Part shown: piece by piece, positions 1 through 11,490 of the stretch
Position numbering within the stretch: position 1 is the first letter of the stretch
Layout of the letters: each line of letters opens with the position of its first letter
Assembly: GCA_023374045.1 (NCBI GenBank)
Contig: CM041778.1
Span: 400,642,438-400,706,437, forward strand
DNA from: Limonium bicolor
Lineage: Eukaryota; Streptophyta; Magnoliopsida; Caryophyllales; Plumbaginaceae
Length of the DNA: 64,000 bases
Direction: 5' to 3'
The notes under the pieces: generated by a model
Database searches by the model: none
What the model saw: the letters and a program-made list of their open reading frames with translations, nothing else
Told to the model about the DNA's origin: nothing
Translations under genes and position numbers: made by a program

Positions 1-814
1 TGATCTATATCAATGGAATGAATTAGAAGAACTTCCATGGAGCAAAGAACCGAAAATGAGCTTGAAAATGGTGTTAAAGTATAACTAGAATAACTTAAGA
101 TTTGAGAGCTCTCACCAATGGAACTTACCAGGTCTGAGAGGGAGGGAAGCTGGCATGAACAAGGGGAGGATAAAGGAAGAGAAATCAGAACTTAGAAGGG
201 GAAGAAGAGACAAGTCTCATGAATTGTCAAGGTTAGGTGAAAAGAAGACATTTTAGTCAAAAGGAGATGTGGAATTGTCTAAGGCCTTAATCAGAGGAGA
301 TCTGGGTTGAAATTGAAGGTCATGACAGCTATCACAACCGGCCATGACTAGGGATGGGTGCCAAGTTTGACAATGTGGAGATATTAAGTAAGAAAATGAC
401 TTTAAGACATGAAAATCATGTTTTTTTGTAGTCAAGGTCGGCACCTATAGGGGGGATGAGTCACCATTGTTATCCCCTGATTATTATAGTTAACTCATGT
501 CATTTTAATGTTATAAACTTGTAGCTAATGATTTGTACAAGTTAAATGTGTAAAACGTGACTTTTCGGTACCCGAAAAGTGCGTTGTTGTGCTCTAAGGA
601 CATTTTGGAAAATAAGTTGTTCCAATAAGTTACAAATGTTTATTGACATTTTTATGGTCAATTATGATATATTAAGGTGTTACATTGAGTTATATGGGGT
701 TATATCAACTCATAACACAATTTCCGGGATTCCCGGGACACTCCCGGACCAAAACAGAAGCGTTAAGAATTTCCCTCAAGCACTTTGTGTTTAAATGAAA
801 ACGTGGCATGGGGA
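1..814. repeat. Old LTR-like relic, left part
   Basis: No gene is seen here. The first 300 bases are purine-rich. A 9-bp-stem hairpin (ACTTTTCGG and CCGAAAAGT around TAC) lies at 560-580. The stretch at about 720-815 resembles 7915-8010 (both have a CCGGG-rich run followed by CACTTTG and a GGCATGG...GGGGAT motif), so the sequence was internally repeated before the 815-7831 element landed. It is probably one old LTR with 7832-8623, because that part ends in GGGGTATTTCA, the terminus of minus-oriented Tekay LTRs in this window. The left end lies outside the window. Confidence 0.4.
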
Positions 815-2691
815 TGCAAATATGGATTTTGACCTGTAAATAATAATCAATTGAGTTAGGATCAAAACATCTATCGGGCTGCAAACAAATCCCGGTCGTA
901 GTAGTATAGCAAGATAGGAGTAACCAGGATATCGAACCGTGGGACTTAAGTGAAAATGCCTAATTCCTGAGCGTTGTCACAAAGGGGGGTTTCACTGAAC
1001 TATAAAAGAAGTAAATAGAATGCGGATAAATAAACACTTGTATAAAAGATAATGAAAGATGATATGGATGAGCGGGACTCTGGGTTCAGGTTAAAACCGT
1101 TTGATTAACTATGTTATATCTACTAGATAACTAAGAATAGATTGGCAAAATTCCTTTTATAGTCTTAAGGACTAAATCATAGAACCTGAAGACCTCGTCT
1201 ACCAGAACTGCAGGGTCCGATGAAAACTCAAGCAAACACATGTAAACGGCAAAATAAAAGGAATAATATTTTTTTGCATCTGAGTACTAACTTGTCCGAT
1301 GAAAACAAGTTTCCTACAGATTTACGAATTAATCTAACCTATCTGTTTCTCACTGATCAGATTAAAATAGATTTAGAAAGATAGTACAATAAAGTGATCA
1401 AAATTATTGCATCGCATTAAAAAGATATTAATTGTAACAATCCATATATTAATTAAAACCAGTAAAAATATAAATTACATAATTAAAACAAACTCAAATA
1501 ATCCATCCCCCAGAGTTAATAAATCTAGCCCGACATATTAATTAAACAGACAGAATAAATAGGGTAAGAAATCATCTTATTTGACGTCGTGACTTTGCTC
1601 TGCTGTTTTGACTGATAATATGTCGGTCGTAGACGTTGACTGTGATAACGAGGATGGTGTGGTAATATGGAATGATATGGATGAATGGATGATGAAGGTG
1701 TGATGATAGTGATCAGATATATATATATATAGGTGATCACCCCTATGTATTGATAATGGAGAATATGAGATGATGTGGGTGTATGAAATGGAGGATGTTG
1801 TGTGAATGGAATTATGTGTACATATGTGGTGTAGATGGGGTGAAATGAGATGGAATGGGATGGATGGAGGAGTGGTGTACGTGGTGTCCCTTCAGATAGA
1901 GGAGAATGGGTGTATTTATAGTGTTATTAAGGATGCTAATGGAGGTGGGAGTAATGATGGTTGGTGGTGGTAATGACGTTTGTACTGGCTGGAAAGAAGA
2001 GAAGTGGACGTGGTGGTGTTGCTGGAAAGAAAAGGACAGCTTAAAAGATGAAGGAGATGGGATGTTGGAACGTGAATGAAAGGCTGGAAAGAAATAGAGG
2101 AATAAAGATCTGGAAAGGAATGAGATAACATGGGCGGTGGTTTATATGAATTAATATATTTTTTTCCTTCACTTTCGGCGCTTCAGGACTGCAGAATTCG
2201 GGCTGTCCGAGCTTCATGTCCGAGCTTCAAAGGTCGGACAGCCCGATTTCTTCACATGCTGAGAATTCTGGCGTTATGTCCGAGCTTTGAAGGTTGAAAA
2301 CATGCTCGGACATAACGATTTGTACAGCGAGAAGTTTTTTTTCTTATTTCTGTCCGAGCATTGAAGGTTGGGGCAGATCGATCTCTTTATTTTTTTCATT
2401 CCTTGTTGTGTCCGAGCTTCAAAGGTTGCTAACAAGCTCGGACATAACTTCCAAAGTCTCTAAAATTCTCGTTCTGACTCCGATTTGATCCCCGTTTGCG
2501 GCGTTGGAAAGCTCTTGATGAGATCTATGCATTTCCACAATAATTTCCTGCTTTTAACATATAAATTGGCATCAGTTCTTTTCCAAAGTAAGAATCATGA
2601 AAAGTATAAGATAAGTGTGAGAAAAAGCCTGAAAGCTTGCGTAAAATAGGAGTTTAGAGCATATAAAACTATATCAATTTCACACTCATCA
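815..2691 (-). repeat. LTR of the LARD element (3' LTR in element sense)
   Basis: This repeat matches 5956-7831 throughout with scattered substitutions. It carries an AT dinucleotide run near 1717-1730 between GTGATC/GATCAC inverted halves, and the palindromic GTCCGAGC array described separately. Short reading frames here occur in both LTR copies and show no family resemblance. Confidence 0.93.
2204..2450. repeat. GTCCGAGCTT palindromic array (left LTR copy)
   Basis: The motif GTCCGAGC recurs at 2204, 2218, 2278, 2352 and 2410, with spacing near 74 or 58-60 bp. Inverted copies GCTCGGAC follow. The best hairpin pairs 2272-2285 with 2304-2317, a perfect 14-bp stem. Similar arrays occur in unrelated LTRs of this window. 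Confidence 0.85.
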
Positions 2692-2708
2692 AATCACCCC
2701 ACACTTAG
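2692..2708 (-). other. Polypurine tract of the LARD element
   Basis: On the minus strand this reads TAAGTGTGGGGTGATT directly before the LTR start TGATGAG. This is the expected place and composition for the plus-strand primer, and it fixes the element's orientation. Confidence 0.75.
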
Positions 2709-3868
2709 ACTTTTGCTTGTCCTCAAGCAAAACTCTCAAGTACAAGTTAAAACCAAGCTAATGGAACTCAGCAGGAAAGGAAGAGCACAGAGGAAAACAC
2801 TGCTAGCTACACCAATCAAGGGGCAAATCATATTTGTTTAGCACAATTCATTTCTTTTCCTAAAAACATGAAGTCATTCAAAGCTCACAGGAGAGAAATT
2901 AAACCATAAGAACTTAGCCTTTAGACATGAGCCAATCCACCTTTTTCCTTCACATTCCACGGAAACGACAAGGGGCATGAAGTAAGATCTTATTCCATCA
3001 TACCTTTCAATGCCATGTACTCATGATCCATATGAGAATTTAATCCTCTTCAGCAAAGCATTAGCACATTTTTTTCTGATAAATATTTAAATAAGCATGC
3101 TTAGGATCAGCGGAGTACCTTGCCTTGTTCTTTTTCAACCATTACAATCCAGTTCATTCCCCGGCTCAAAGCTAAGAGCAAAGTTTAGATGGTGAAAATT
3201 CTCATTTGTTTCAGCATTACTAGAACAAAGACTTCATTTTAGCAATTAAAAACCAGAAAAATTTTAAAATTTGTACCCGAAGATCGGTTAACCAACTACA
3301 CTTCCTCTATGGCCTCCTTCTAAATTGAGCTATCTTAGCAAGACTTTAACAAATGAAAGAGAAAAGAGCTTAAAGACACACATAAGGCAAAATGTGAAGG
3401 AAACTTCCCCACCCCACACTTAGAGTGGAGTAATGTCCTCATTGCGTAGAAAGAATTTTAACAAGGAGCAAGCAATCCAACAAGAGAACAAAATTGCACA
3501 CAGCAGATTAGGAGGGAGCATATAAAATATTCTAGAGTAGAAAAGGTAAGAATACTCCCCAGAGTCTGCTCAGGATGTGTAGCAAGGCCAACCCCACACT
3601 TGAGTTCAGCTTAGCATCAAAGTAGAGAAGCTGATAAATATAATCTACAAAGTCAGAAGAACTCAAGTGGAACCAGACAAAACTATTAGCTTGAAACAGA
3701 AGAGCTGATGCTCTTGCATTATGCACATCTTCCGCCAACACACCACGAAATAAAAACAAAGGAGTAAAATAAACAACAAAAACAAGAAAGCGAAAAGAGA
3801 TACAAACCGGTGGGTTGCCTCCCACCAAGCTGCCTTTCTTTATAGTCTTTGGCTAGACTCCCTTTTCG
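2709..3868 (-). other. LARD internal 3' region, no recognised gene
   Basis: This A-rich stretch lies between the acidic reading frame and the polypurine tract. A 98-codon minus-strand frame (3532-3828) is hydrophobic and leucine/phenylalanine-rich and resembles no family I recognise. It includes the GGNPP segment common after the last frame of plant Tat/Athila-like elements. The rest is non-coding as far as I can see. Confidence 0.5.
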
Positions 3869-4852
3869 TTATCCCGGATCAAAAATAAAAGTGGACAGTG
3901 GTGTCAACAGGGATATGACGTGGCAAACAATCAGGATTAAACCACCTGGATCAAAACAAAATGTTACCTCAACAGATAAAATAGGAAAATATATGCTCCA
4001 CAAAACCTGGTTTTTAAGGAGGTATTGGGGGTAACAGATCCCAAGCAGAAGACCAGGTGCTGATTGATGTTCTTCCTCAAATTGGAGGATGTAAACATCT
4101 TCCTCGTTTAGGTGAGGTGCGAAAGGGTATGTTGAAGTGGGCTTCAGCGGGTGGGTTGGGCGGTCATCATTTTTCATTGAAGAATGGCCCACATTTTTCG
4201 GTTGATGACCCTGGGTGTGAGGATCATCTAGTGGTGGATACTCCTCTTCAAATTTAAGGATGAAGGCATCCTTACCTTCATTGAGTTGTGCAGGGAGAAC
4301 TCCAAGGCAGATTTTATCTTCGAACTCTGGTCCCGGATCAAATGGGAAGGTGGCCTCCACACTTAGCGAGTGGACTTCTAGTTTCCACCCTACTTCTTTG
4401 GTGCACGGGTGGGGAAGGTCTTGATCCTCCAGGTGAAGATCAAAGTTGGATGGCACCTCCTCCTCAAATTTGAGGATGTAGATATCCTCGTCTTTATGGA
4501 GAGGCTCATAGGAAGAGCCTTGATGGAATTCAATTTCAGAGGGAGGTGGTTCCTTGAAGTTGATTGTAGCATTTTGTTTGGATGATTTGGCGGGAGGTGA
4601 TGGCGGTTCCTTCTTTTCAAATTCGAGGTGATAAGCATCCTCATCTTCTGGATAGAGCACGGAGAAGGAGGGGAAATACCGGTAGTTTACTTCAGAGGGG
4701 GGAGACTCCATGAAGTCAAGGGAGAAGCTGTCATCTGAGGGCTTGTCTTCAAGCTCAGGCAAATGGTTGGATGTTGTCTGCTCAGGTTCGAACGGTGGAG
4801 GTGATAGAGAGCAACTCAAGTCTGCATTAAGGTGATCCACTAAGTGAACCAT
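3869..4852 (-). CDS. Acidic repeat protein of the LARD element (hypothetical)
   Basis: This open frame of 327 codons starts at an ATG and is the longest in the element. It has no recognised enzyme motif. The protein is rich in Glu, Asp, Pro and Ser. A degenerate motif of the form D-x-Y-I-L-K-F-E-E-E occurs four times (around residues 72, 122, 193 and 253: YHLEFEKKE, YILKFEEE, FILKFEEE, YILQFEEE), with FDPG blocks between them near the C-terminal half. The frame is intact although no enzyme is encoded, and the same motif recurs at 50-70 residue spacing, so it looks like a real, internally duplicated product or the remnant of one. It may be an accessory or gag-related protein. The function is unknown. 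It lies downstream of the zinc-knuckle frame in element sense. Confidence 0.6.
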   Translation of the reverse strand: MVHLVDHLNADLSCSLSPPPFEPEQTTSNHLPELEDKPSDDSFSLDFMESPPSEVNYRYFPSFSVLYPEDEDAYHLEFEKKEPPSPPAKSSKQNATINFKEPPPSEIEFHQGSSYEPLHKDEDIYILKFEEEVPSNFDLHLEDQDLPHPCTKEVGWKLEVHSLSVEATFPFDPGPEFEDKICLGVLPAQLNEGKDAFILKFEEEYPPLDDPHTQGHQPKNVGHSSMKNDDRPTHPLKPTSTYPFAPHLNEEDVYILQFEEEHQSAPGLLLGICYPQYLLKNQVLWSIYFPILSVEVTFCFDPGGLILIVCHVISLLTPLSTFIFDPG

Positions 4853-5023
4853 TTCGCTCTCTAGTTGTTACTCCTATTGAGCTAATGTGTGGAGCATGAT
4901 TGCAGAACCATTAACACTCTCATGGTCTCCTCCAACAGGTTGTTCGACGACATCACTCATAATCGTATTGTGTTGTGCAATACCGATTCACTCCAGGTAG
5001 TCTGGTTGATCTTCTAACCATAG

Positions 5024-5267
5024 TTATTCTTGTGCCACGAGACAGTCCTCAAACTCATGATCGCCCCCACATATCGAGCAATATATTTCCTGTGAGTAGC
5101 ATGATTCTTGTTCGAATTCCTCTTCAATTTGCTGCTGGATCCGATTCCGCCATAATTCTTCAACTCTGGGACAGAAGTCGATCTCATGGGGTCCCATACA
5201 ATACAAGCAATATATATTTTGGGAATAAAACGATCCCCCATAAGAATTGCTCCTCCCTTGCCATCAT
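5024..5267 (-). pseudogene. Gag remnant with two zinc knuckles
   Basis: An open minus-strand frame of about 80 codons contains two copies of the pattern C-x2-C-x3-H-x4-C: CLYCMGPHEIDFC (5171-5209) and CSICGGDHEFEDC (5042-5080), in the same frame and 30 residues apart. This short-spaced knuckle (x3 rather than x4 before His) is typical of Gag of plant Athila/Tat-type Ty3 elements, where it binds RNA. There is no good ATG, the frame is closed upstream by a stop, and the capsid domain is missing. It is therefore either a truncated Gag or the nucleocapsid part of a larger spliced product. It is the first coding trace after the leader in element sense. Confidence 0.65.
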
Positions 5268-5399
5268 TAGTAGAAATAATAAAAACTAAAAGCAAAATAA
5301 ACAAATAAAAACGAAACAAAAATAATTGACAACCAAATCCATTGCCATTTTTTTAGAATTAAATAAAACGAAAATTAATAAATTAATGCAGAGAAGAAG

Positions 5400-5934
5400 A
5401 AAAAAAAAGGAGCTGCAAAATAATAATCAAAAAGGACAGAATTTAAATTGCAAGAATTTAAATGACAATAATTTAAATGATAGAACTGAAATAACTGAAA
5501 TTTAAATAACAATAAAATAAAGAACTGGAATTTAAATGACAGAAAATAAATAACTGGAAATTAAATGACGGAAAATAAATAACTAGAAATTAAATGACAG
5601 AATTTAAATGAGAGTAAAATAAATAACTGGGAATTTAAATGACAATAAAATAAATACTGGAAAAAAATGACAATAAAATAAATAACTGGAATATTAAATT
5701 ACTGTAAATAATATGAAAAGTAAATTGCTGGAATATTTAAATGACAGAATTAATAGTAATAAAATAAATAGCAAAAGAAAATGACAGATAAAAATAAAAC
5801 TGAAATAAAATAGCAAACAGAATATTAGAAACAAAATATAAACAGAATAATAAAAACAAAATAACAATAAAGAAACCCAATATTAAAATAAAGCAAGTGA
5901 ATATTATCCGGGGCTCAGGGACTAGATTGTCTAG
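5400..5934 (-). repeat. A/T-rich imperfect tandem repeats in the LARD leader
   Basis: Short units built from AATTTAAATGACA and AAAATAAATAACTGG repeat imperfectly, roughly every 25-30 bp, from about 5430 to 5760. They continue as AATAAAATA-rich sequence to the primer site. This is the 5' untranslated leader of the element on the minus strand. No gene is seen. Confidence 0.7.
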
Positions 5935-5952
5935 TCCCCGGCAACGGCGCCA
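5935..5952 (-). other. Primer binding site, tRNA-Asp type
   Basis: The plus strand here equals the 3' end of plant tRNA-Asp, CCCCGGCAACGGCGCCA. The minus strand is therefore its complement, 3 bases inside the LTR. Athila/Tat-type elements commonly use this primer. Confidence 0.88.
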
Positions 5953-5955
5953 TTT

Positions 5956-7831
5956 TGCAAATAGGGATTTTGACCTGTAAATAATAATCAATTGAGTTAG
6001 GATCAAAACGTCTATCGGGCTGCAAACAAATCCCGGTCGTAGTAGTATAGCAAGATAGGAGTAACCGGGATATCGAACCGTGGGACTTAAGCGAAAATGC
6101 CTAATTCCTGAGCGTTGTCACAAAGGGGGGTTTCACTGAATTGTAAAAGAAGTAAATAGAATGCGGATAAATAAACACTTGTATATAAGATAATGAAAGA
6201 TGATATGGATGAGCGGGACTCTGGGTTCAGGTTAAAACCGTTTGATTAACTATGTTATATCTACTGGATAACTAAGAATAAATTGGCAAAATTCCTTTTA
6301 TAGTCTTAAGGACTAAATCATAGAACCTGAAGACCTCGTCTACCAGAACTACAGGGTCTGATGAAAACTCAAAGCAAACACATGTAAACAGCAAAATAAA
6401 AGGAATAATATTTTTTTGCATCTGAGTACTAACTTGTCCGATGAAAACAAGTTTCCTACAGATTTACATATTAATCTAACCTATCTGTTTCTCACTGATC
6501 AGATTAAAACAGATTTAGAAAGATAATACAATAAAGTGATCAAAATTATTGCATCGCATTAAAAAGACATTAATTGTAACAATCCATATATTAATTAAAA
6601 CCAGTAAAAATATAAATTACATAATTAAAACAAACTGAAATAATCCATCCCCCAGAGTAAATAAATCTAGCCCGACATATTAATTAAACAGACAGAATAA
6701 ATAGGGTAAGAAATCATCTTATTTGACGTCGTGACTTTGCTCTGCTGTTTTGACTGATAATATGTCGGTCGTAGACATTGACTGTGATAACGAGGATGGT
6801 GTGGTAATATGGAATGATATGGATGAATGGATGGTGAAGGTGTGATCATAGTGATCAGATATATATATATAGGTGATCACCTCTATATATTGATAATGGA
6901 GAATATGAGATGATGTGGGTGTATGAAATGGAGGATGTTGTGTGAATGGAATTGTGTGTACGTATGTGGTGTAGATGGGGTGAAATGAGATGGAATGGGA
7001 TGGATGGTGGAGTGGTGTACGTGGTGTCCCTTCAGATAGAGGAGAATGGGTGTATTTATAGTGTTATTAAGGATGCTAATGGAGGTGGGAGTAATGATGG
7101 TTGGTGGTGGTAATGATGTTTGTACTGGCTGGAAAGAAGAGAAGTGGACGTGGTGGTGTTGCTGGAAAGAAAAGGACAGCTTAAAAGATGAAGGAGATGG
7201 GATGTTGGAACGTGAATGAAAGGCTGGAAAGAAATAGAGGAATAAAGATCTGGAATGGAATGAGATAACATGGGCGGTGGTTTATATGAATTAATATATT
7301 TTTTCCTCCACTTTCGGCGCTTCAGGATTTCAGAATTTGGGCTGTCCGAGCTTCATGTCCGAGCTTCAAAGGTCGGACAGCCCGATTTCTTCACATACTG
7401 AGAATTCTGGCGTTATGTCCGAGCTTTGAAGGTTGAAAACAAGCTCGGACATAACGATTTGTACAGCGAGAAGTTTTTTTCTTATTTCTGTCCGAGCATT
7501 GAAGGTTGGGGCAGATCGATCTCTTTATTTTTTTTTCATTCCTTGTTGTGTCCGAGCTTCAAAGGTTGCTAACAAGCTCGGACATAACTTCCAAAGTCTC
7601 TAAAATTCTCGTTCTGACTCCGATTTGATCCCCGTTTGCGGCGTTGGAAAGCTCTTGATGAGATCTATGCATTTACACAATAATTTCCTGCTTTTAACAT
7701 ATAAATTGGCATCAGTTCTTGTCCAAAGTAAGAATCATGAAAAGCATAAGATAAGTGTGAGAAAACGCCTGAAAGCTTGCGTAAAATAGGAGTTTAGAGC
7801 ATATAAAACTATATCAATTTCACACTCATCA
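5956..7831 (-). repeat. LTR of the LARD element (5' LTR in element sense)
   Basis: This is the partner of 815-2691. It lies next to the primer site, so it is the 5' LTR on the minus strand. Small differences from its partner (AT run length, scattered substitutions) suggest a fairly recent insertion. Confidence 0.93.
7344..7590. repeat. GTCCGAGCTT palindromic array (right LTR copy)
   Basis: This is the same array as at 2204-2450, including the 14-bp-stem hairpin with arms GTTATGTCCGAGC and GCTCGGACATAAC. Confidence 0.85.
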
Positions 7832-8623
7832 GGGTATTCTCTTATAAATGTTAAATAATGGTCAACTAACCATTAGGAGTGAAGAAAACTAATTTATACC
7901 AACTTAGAACGCATTTCCGGGGGTTTCCGAGACTTTCGTGCTTTAAGGAACGTGCATGGGAACTCCCGGGCACTTTGCAATTTTCACTAGGCATGGCCTG
8001 GGGATTATGTTTGTATAGCCATATAATGAGGGTATGACCATTTTGTTTGAGTTTAAAAGGTCATAGGACTCATGTATCACAAGGTCACGCTTAACGCACG
8101 TTTTTAAGGTGTTTTAAGTACGTTATTGTCATTAAGATGTTTATTGCGTATTTCTGAACTTTGATGAGTTCTTATGTCTTTATGACATATATGTTAGGTG
8201 TAACATAAGTTTTTACATTTGTTTAAATGCATATATCAATTTATTTTCACATTTATAAATGCTACAACATTCGTGAAATATTCATGTTACTAGTTTGTAT
8301 AAGCATTCGTATTGATCTTTCCTTGTAGTCGCTCTCTTTATTGGACATGTGATGTAAGGTGTTTAATCCTCATTAATAAACGTACATAGTTGTTTCGTAC
8401 TAGTATGCCTAGACATTTGTAAAATTACGTCCATAAGCGTTCATGGTAAAACGACTATTTTTACGTAACGTTTGCATGCATGTGTTTGCATGCGCACGTG
8501 TAATATTATTTACGCAAACGTTTTGCATCCAGGAATGGGCATGCGTACATGAAATGATTTATTCTACAATTAATTTTCATTATTTAATAGTTTTAAAGTG
8601 TTAATCAGATTTGGGGTATTTCA
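7832..8623. repeat. Old LTR-like relic, right part
   Basis: This AT-rich sequence has no gene. It ends in TTTGGGGTATTTCA at 8610-8623, the same terminus as the Tekay-type LTRs at 13676-13686 and 23372-23382. It is best read as the end of a minus-oriented LTR interrupted by the 815-7831 element. Its start is not in the window. Confidence 0.45.
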
Positions 8624-9174
8624 TAATATATGAGTAAGGTACCCCATATATGTAAACGAGTAGTGTAAAGAACACGAGAAGTAGTCAACTCCGTACCAAA
8701 GTCAGTGATGCAAATTCGGACCAGTGCAACTATTTACCATGAATAAATTGAAGAGAATGAGGTTAGTTAACAATAGTATTAAGGGAAACTTCCCGAAGAC
8801 GAGAAAACCGATGGTCAACTTAATGACAAAGGCATGAAACCCCATTAAATGGGCAGATAAATATGTGAAACCCTTATAAGGATCAAGAATTTGCTTATAT
8901 TAGCACAATTCTTGCCATCCCAGAAGGAACCTACTAAATGTTAATATGATACCCGAGAAATGGGCATAAAGAGAACTATTTTCAGCGCTAAAAACATAAC
9001 GCAATATTGTATGATGTAACAATCACCATATGCTCAAATCATAAGGGCATTAGCACGTTTTCACCCAAAAAGGGCTGAACATAAACACACCAGTATGCAA
9101 TAAAAGGAAGGCAGAGCTAGTATACTAGCAGATGCCCTAAGCTAGAAAGCAAGCGTCACGATAACAAGCAACTA
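8624..9174 (+). pseudogene. Decayed Tekay-type pol, RT/RNase H part
   Basis: No open frame survives, but codon-level similarity to the intact pol at 60505-61977 is clear. From about 8795 to 8950 it follows the stretch that in the intact copy reads KPMTNLIKK to LTIPEGT. From about 9020 to 9080 it follows ITIYSDHK to FTQK. At 9108-9140 it follows [11 protein letters not shown]. Frameshifts, stops and an internal deletion make it non-functional. It is on the plus strand and was split by the 9175-23382 element. The integrase part resumes at 23388. Confidence 0.8.
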
Positions 9175-9265
9175 TGTAACACCCCTACCGCTAATACCGT
9201 CATTACTGTACAATTACTTACCTTCGCAGCGGATATTCCTTACACAACGGCGGGTGTACAATGCC

Positions 9266-9287
9266 GTTAGTCACCCACGTGACTAAC
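9266..9287 (-). other. Conserved LTR hairpin (left LTR copy)
   Basis: On the minus strand, arms GTTAGTCAC and GTGACTAAC enclose a GTGG loop. The stem has nine perfect pairs, about 90 bp before the LTR end. The same structure with different arm sequence is found in two other Tekay LTR families here. Confidence 0.8.
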
Positions 9288-11229
9288 AAGGCGAGTTACA
9301 GTACTACATACTATCGATCTGATGAACATGAACATACCGAGTGCTCTACACAATACAATACTTCCCATTGCATACTCATCCATATCCAATTACAACTCCA
9401 ATACATTACTATACCGAGTATACTACAATCCTTAAATTACCAATACAATTTAAACTCCCAAATTCGCATTACAATACGAGTACCAATCCCTTCCATACAA
9501 CTACCCATGCTTACGCAGCAGTCCCCGTCCTACTCTCTCGAACGGTGATCAGCTTCGGGAACCTGCACACTAAAAATGGTCCCCCCCGAGGGGGTCAGCT
9601 TACGCTGCGCATGAAATTCGCATATACCGCGTGCTAACCGCGGTACATCGACTACTTTGGGTCGAATATACATGGAGTTCATTTACATGCATACATACAT
9701 ACTCATGCTACAACAGTACATACAACAATACCTACATACACATACAGTTCCAGTACTTACCAAGGAAGACAATTCGATAGTCAACCATTCGCATTTGTAT
9801 TCATTCATTACTCTTCGTACTAAATTCGACATTCGCTACTCTACTCATACCTATTCCTTACTCTTACGTACTCGACACTCCATATTCGATACTTTACTGG
9901 TATACATTCCTTACTCCGTACCCGTTACTACACTTGTGCATGCCCATCACTCAATGCTCCTTACTTACTCTTACATACTCGGTACTCACTACTTACTCAT
10001 ACATACTTAATACTCGATACTCATTACACACTCATACTCTCTTCTTACTCAATACTCATTACTTTACTCATACGTACGCAGTACTCAATACTCGTTACTT
10101 TGGTCACCGGGCGGAGTCATACAAAGACTCGCCACCAGACCTACAATACGAGGGCTATACGATTAGCTCCTCAAATACTCAAATGTCCGTACTACCGGAC
10201 TACTCATATTCCCAACACTCTTCTCTCAGAGTATAATACAATCTCACGGATTAGCCTAGAAGTATCTCTCTCGATAACCTCCACTGGCTTAGGGAATTAC
10301 TACCGTCTAGTATCCTCAGGTTTAAGGGTTTCCCCAACATATCGGATACTCTCATGTTCGGGACATACCTTCATCAGTCGGGTCCTCTCATAATGGGTCG
10401 ACTATTACTAAGGGGTTTGGAGATCCCTCGTCATTCTTACTACTCTCATGGTTCATCTATTTGTTCATATTTTGTACCAAGATTAGTTCCTCTACTAGAG
10501 GTTACTTATACTTCCACTACTTATTGTTTGTGGATTATTCGTTTCAATTCTCTTACCGTTATCGGGAGGTCGTTACTCCCGTATATGCTCTCACGTTCTA
10601 GTGAGTTCATTGGGTAGCATTATCGTTTAATGTTTCGATAGTTTAGTGTGTCGCTATTATTTCGTTAATTCACAATAGGACTCTTACTACGAGTCATTAC
10701 AAACAAGACTCATCTATGAGTCGATCTACGCACCAAGCAAAGCCACACATCAATTCAAGAAGGTTAGCTCATGCAACATACAACAAGACATACAATGAAA
10801 GACAATAAACCGTTTTCATGCTTTAGTCTTGATTAGCCGGCATACAGCACACAAATCAATGTAACTCGGTTAGCATACGGGGCATGAGAAAATCATACCT
10901 TTCACCGGAGTTAGCTTTACCATGTGTTCCCTTGTTCCTTGGTTCACACTTGTTTCACTGATAATGTTTTCAACGTTATCATTAATACTATACTCATACA
11001 ATATACAAACATTTACTACTCCCTTACTTACCCCGTTATCCCGGTGTAATTAATGTCCTTATGCTTACAACTTCCTTAACTTGTTTCCTTACTCATTTAC
11101 TTACTTTCTTACCGTTATTACTTCATTAATGGTGTATTACTACATATATTTGCATTTATGTATATGGGCATATATATATGTATATATATGATTACTATAA
11201 TCATATAATTAATTTTTTTTTTTTGACTG

Positions 11230-11490
11230 GACCGGACTTGCGACCGACCTTGCAAGTCCGGTCCATTCCAGTAGCTATCAGTACGGAAAATTTCTGTCTC
11301 GACCGGACTTGCAAGTCCGGTCGCAAGTCCGGTCGATTCCAGTAGCTTACTGTCGCGGAATTTTTCTGGCCGACCGGACTTGCAAGTCCGGTCGCAAGTC
11401 CGGTCCATTCCAGTAGGTTGCAGACGGGAAAATTTTCTGGCCGACCGGACTTGCAAGTCCGGTCGCAAGTCCGGTCCGGCCCAGTGATTC
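11230..11490. repeat. 71-bp palindromic tandem array, GACCGGACTTGCAAGTCCGGTC type
   Basis: Four units start at 11230, 11301, 11372 and 11443 (period 71). Each holds a near-perfect palindrome with arms GACCGGACTTG and CAAGTCCGGTC, followed by a second inverted GCAAGTCCGGTC and the spacer ATTCCAGTAG. It can fold into serial hairpins on either strand. Confidence 0.92.

Larger units (their letters stand above)
815..7831 (-). mobile_element. Non-autonomous Ty3 (Tat/Athila-like) LTR retrotransposon, LARD type
   Basis: Two nearly identical LTRs of about 1877 bp (815-2691 and 5956-7831) bound a 3.26 kb internal region. The primer binding site lies beside the right LTR and the polypurine tract beside the left one, so the element reads on the minus strand. 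LTR ends read TGATGAGTGTG to TATTTGCA on that strand. Flanking 5-mers are GGGGA (810-814) and GGGTA (7832-7836), a target duplication with one mismatch. No protease, reverse transcriptase, RNase H or integrase is visible. Only a zinc-knuckle gag remnant and one acidic repeat-containing reading frame are present, so it would need another element's enzymes to move. Confidence 0.9.

Noticed and set aside
9261..10236. Overlapping reading frames of about 100 codons rich in Tyr, Thr, Ser and Leu (also 19070-19990)
   Set aside because: They translate TACTCATAC low-complexity sequence, occur in several frames at once and lie inside LTRs.
11230..11490. Regular repeats with constant spacing, resembling a CRISPR array
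   Set aside because: Repeats and spacers are both repeated, the units are 71-bp tandem copies in an LTR, and the genome is a plant.
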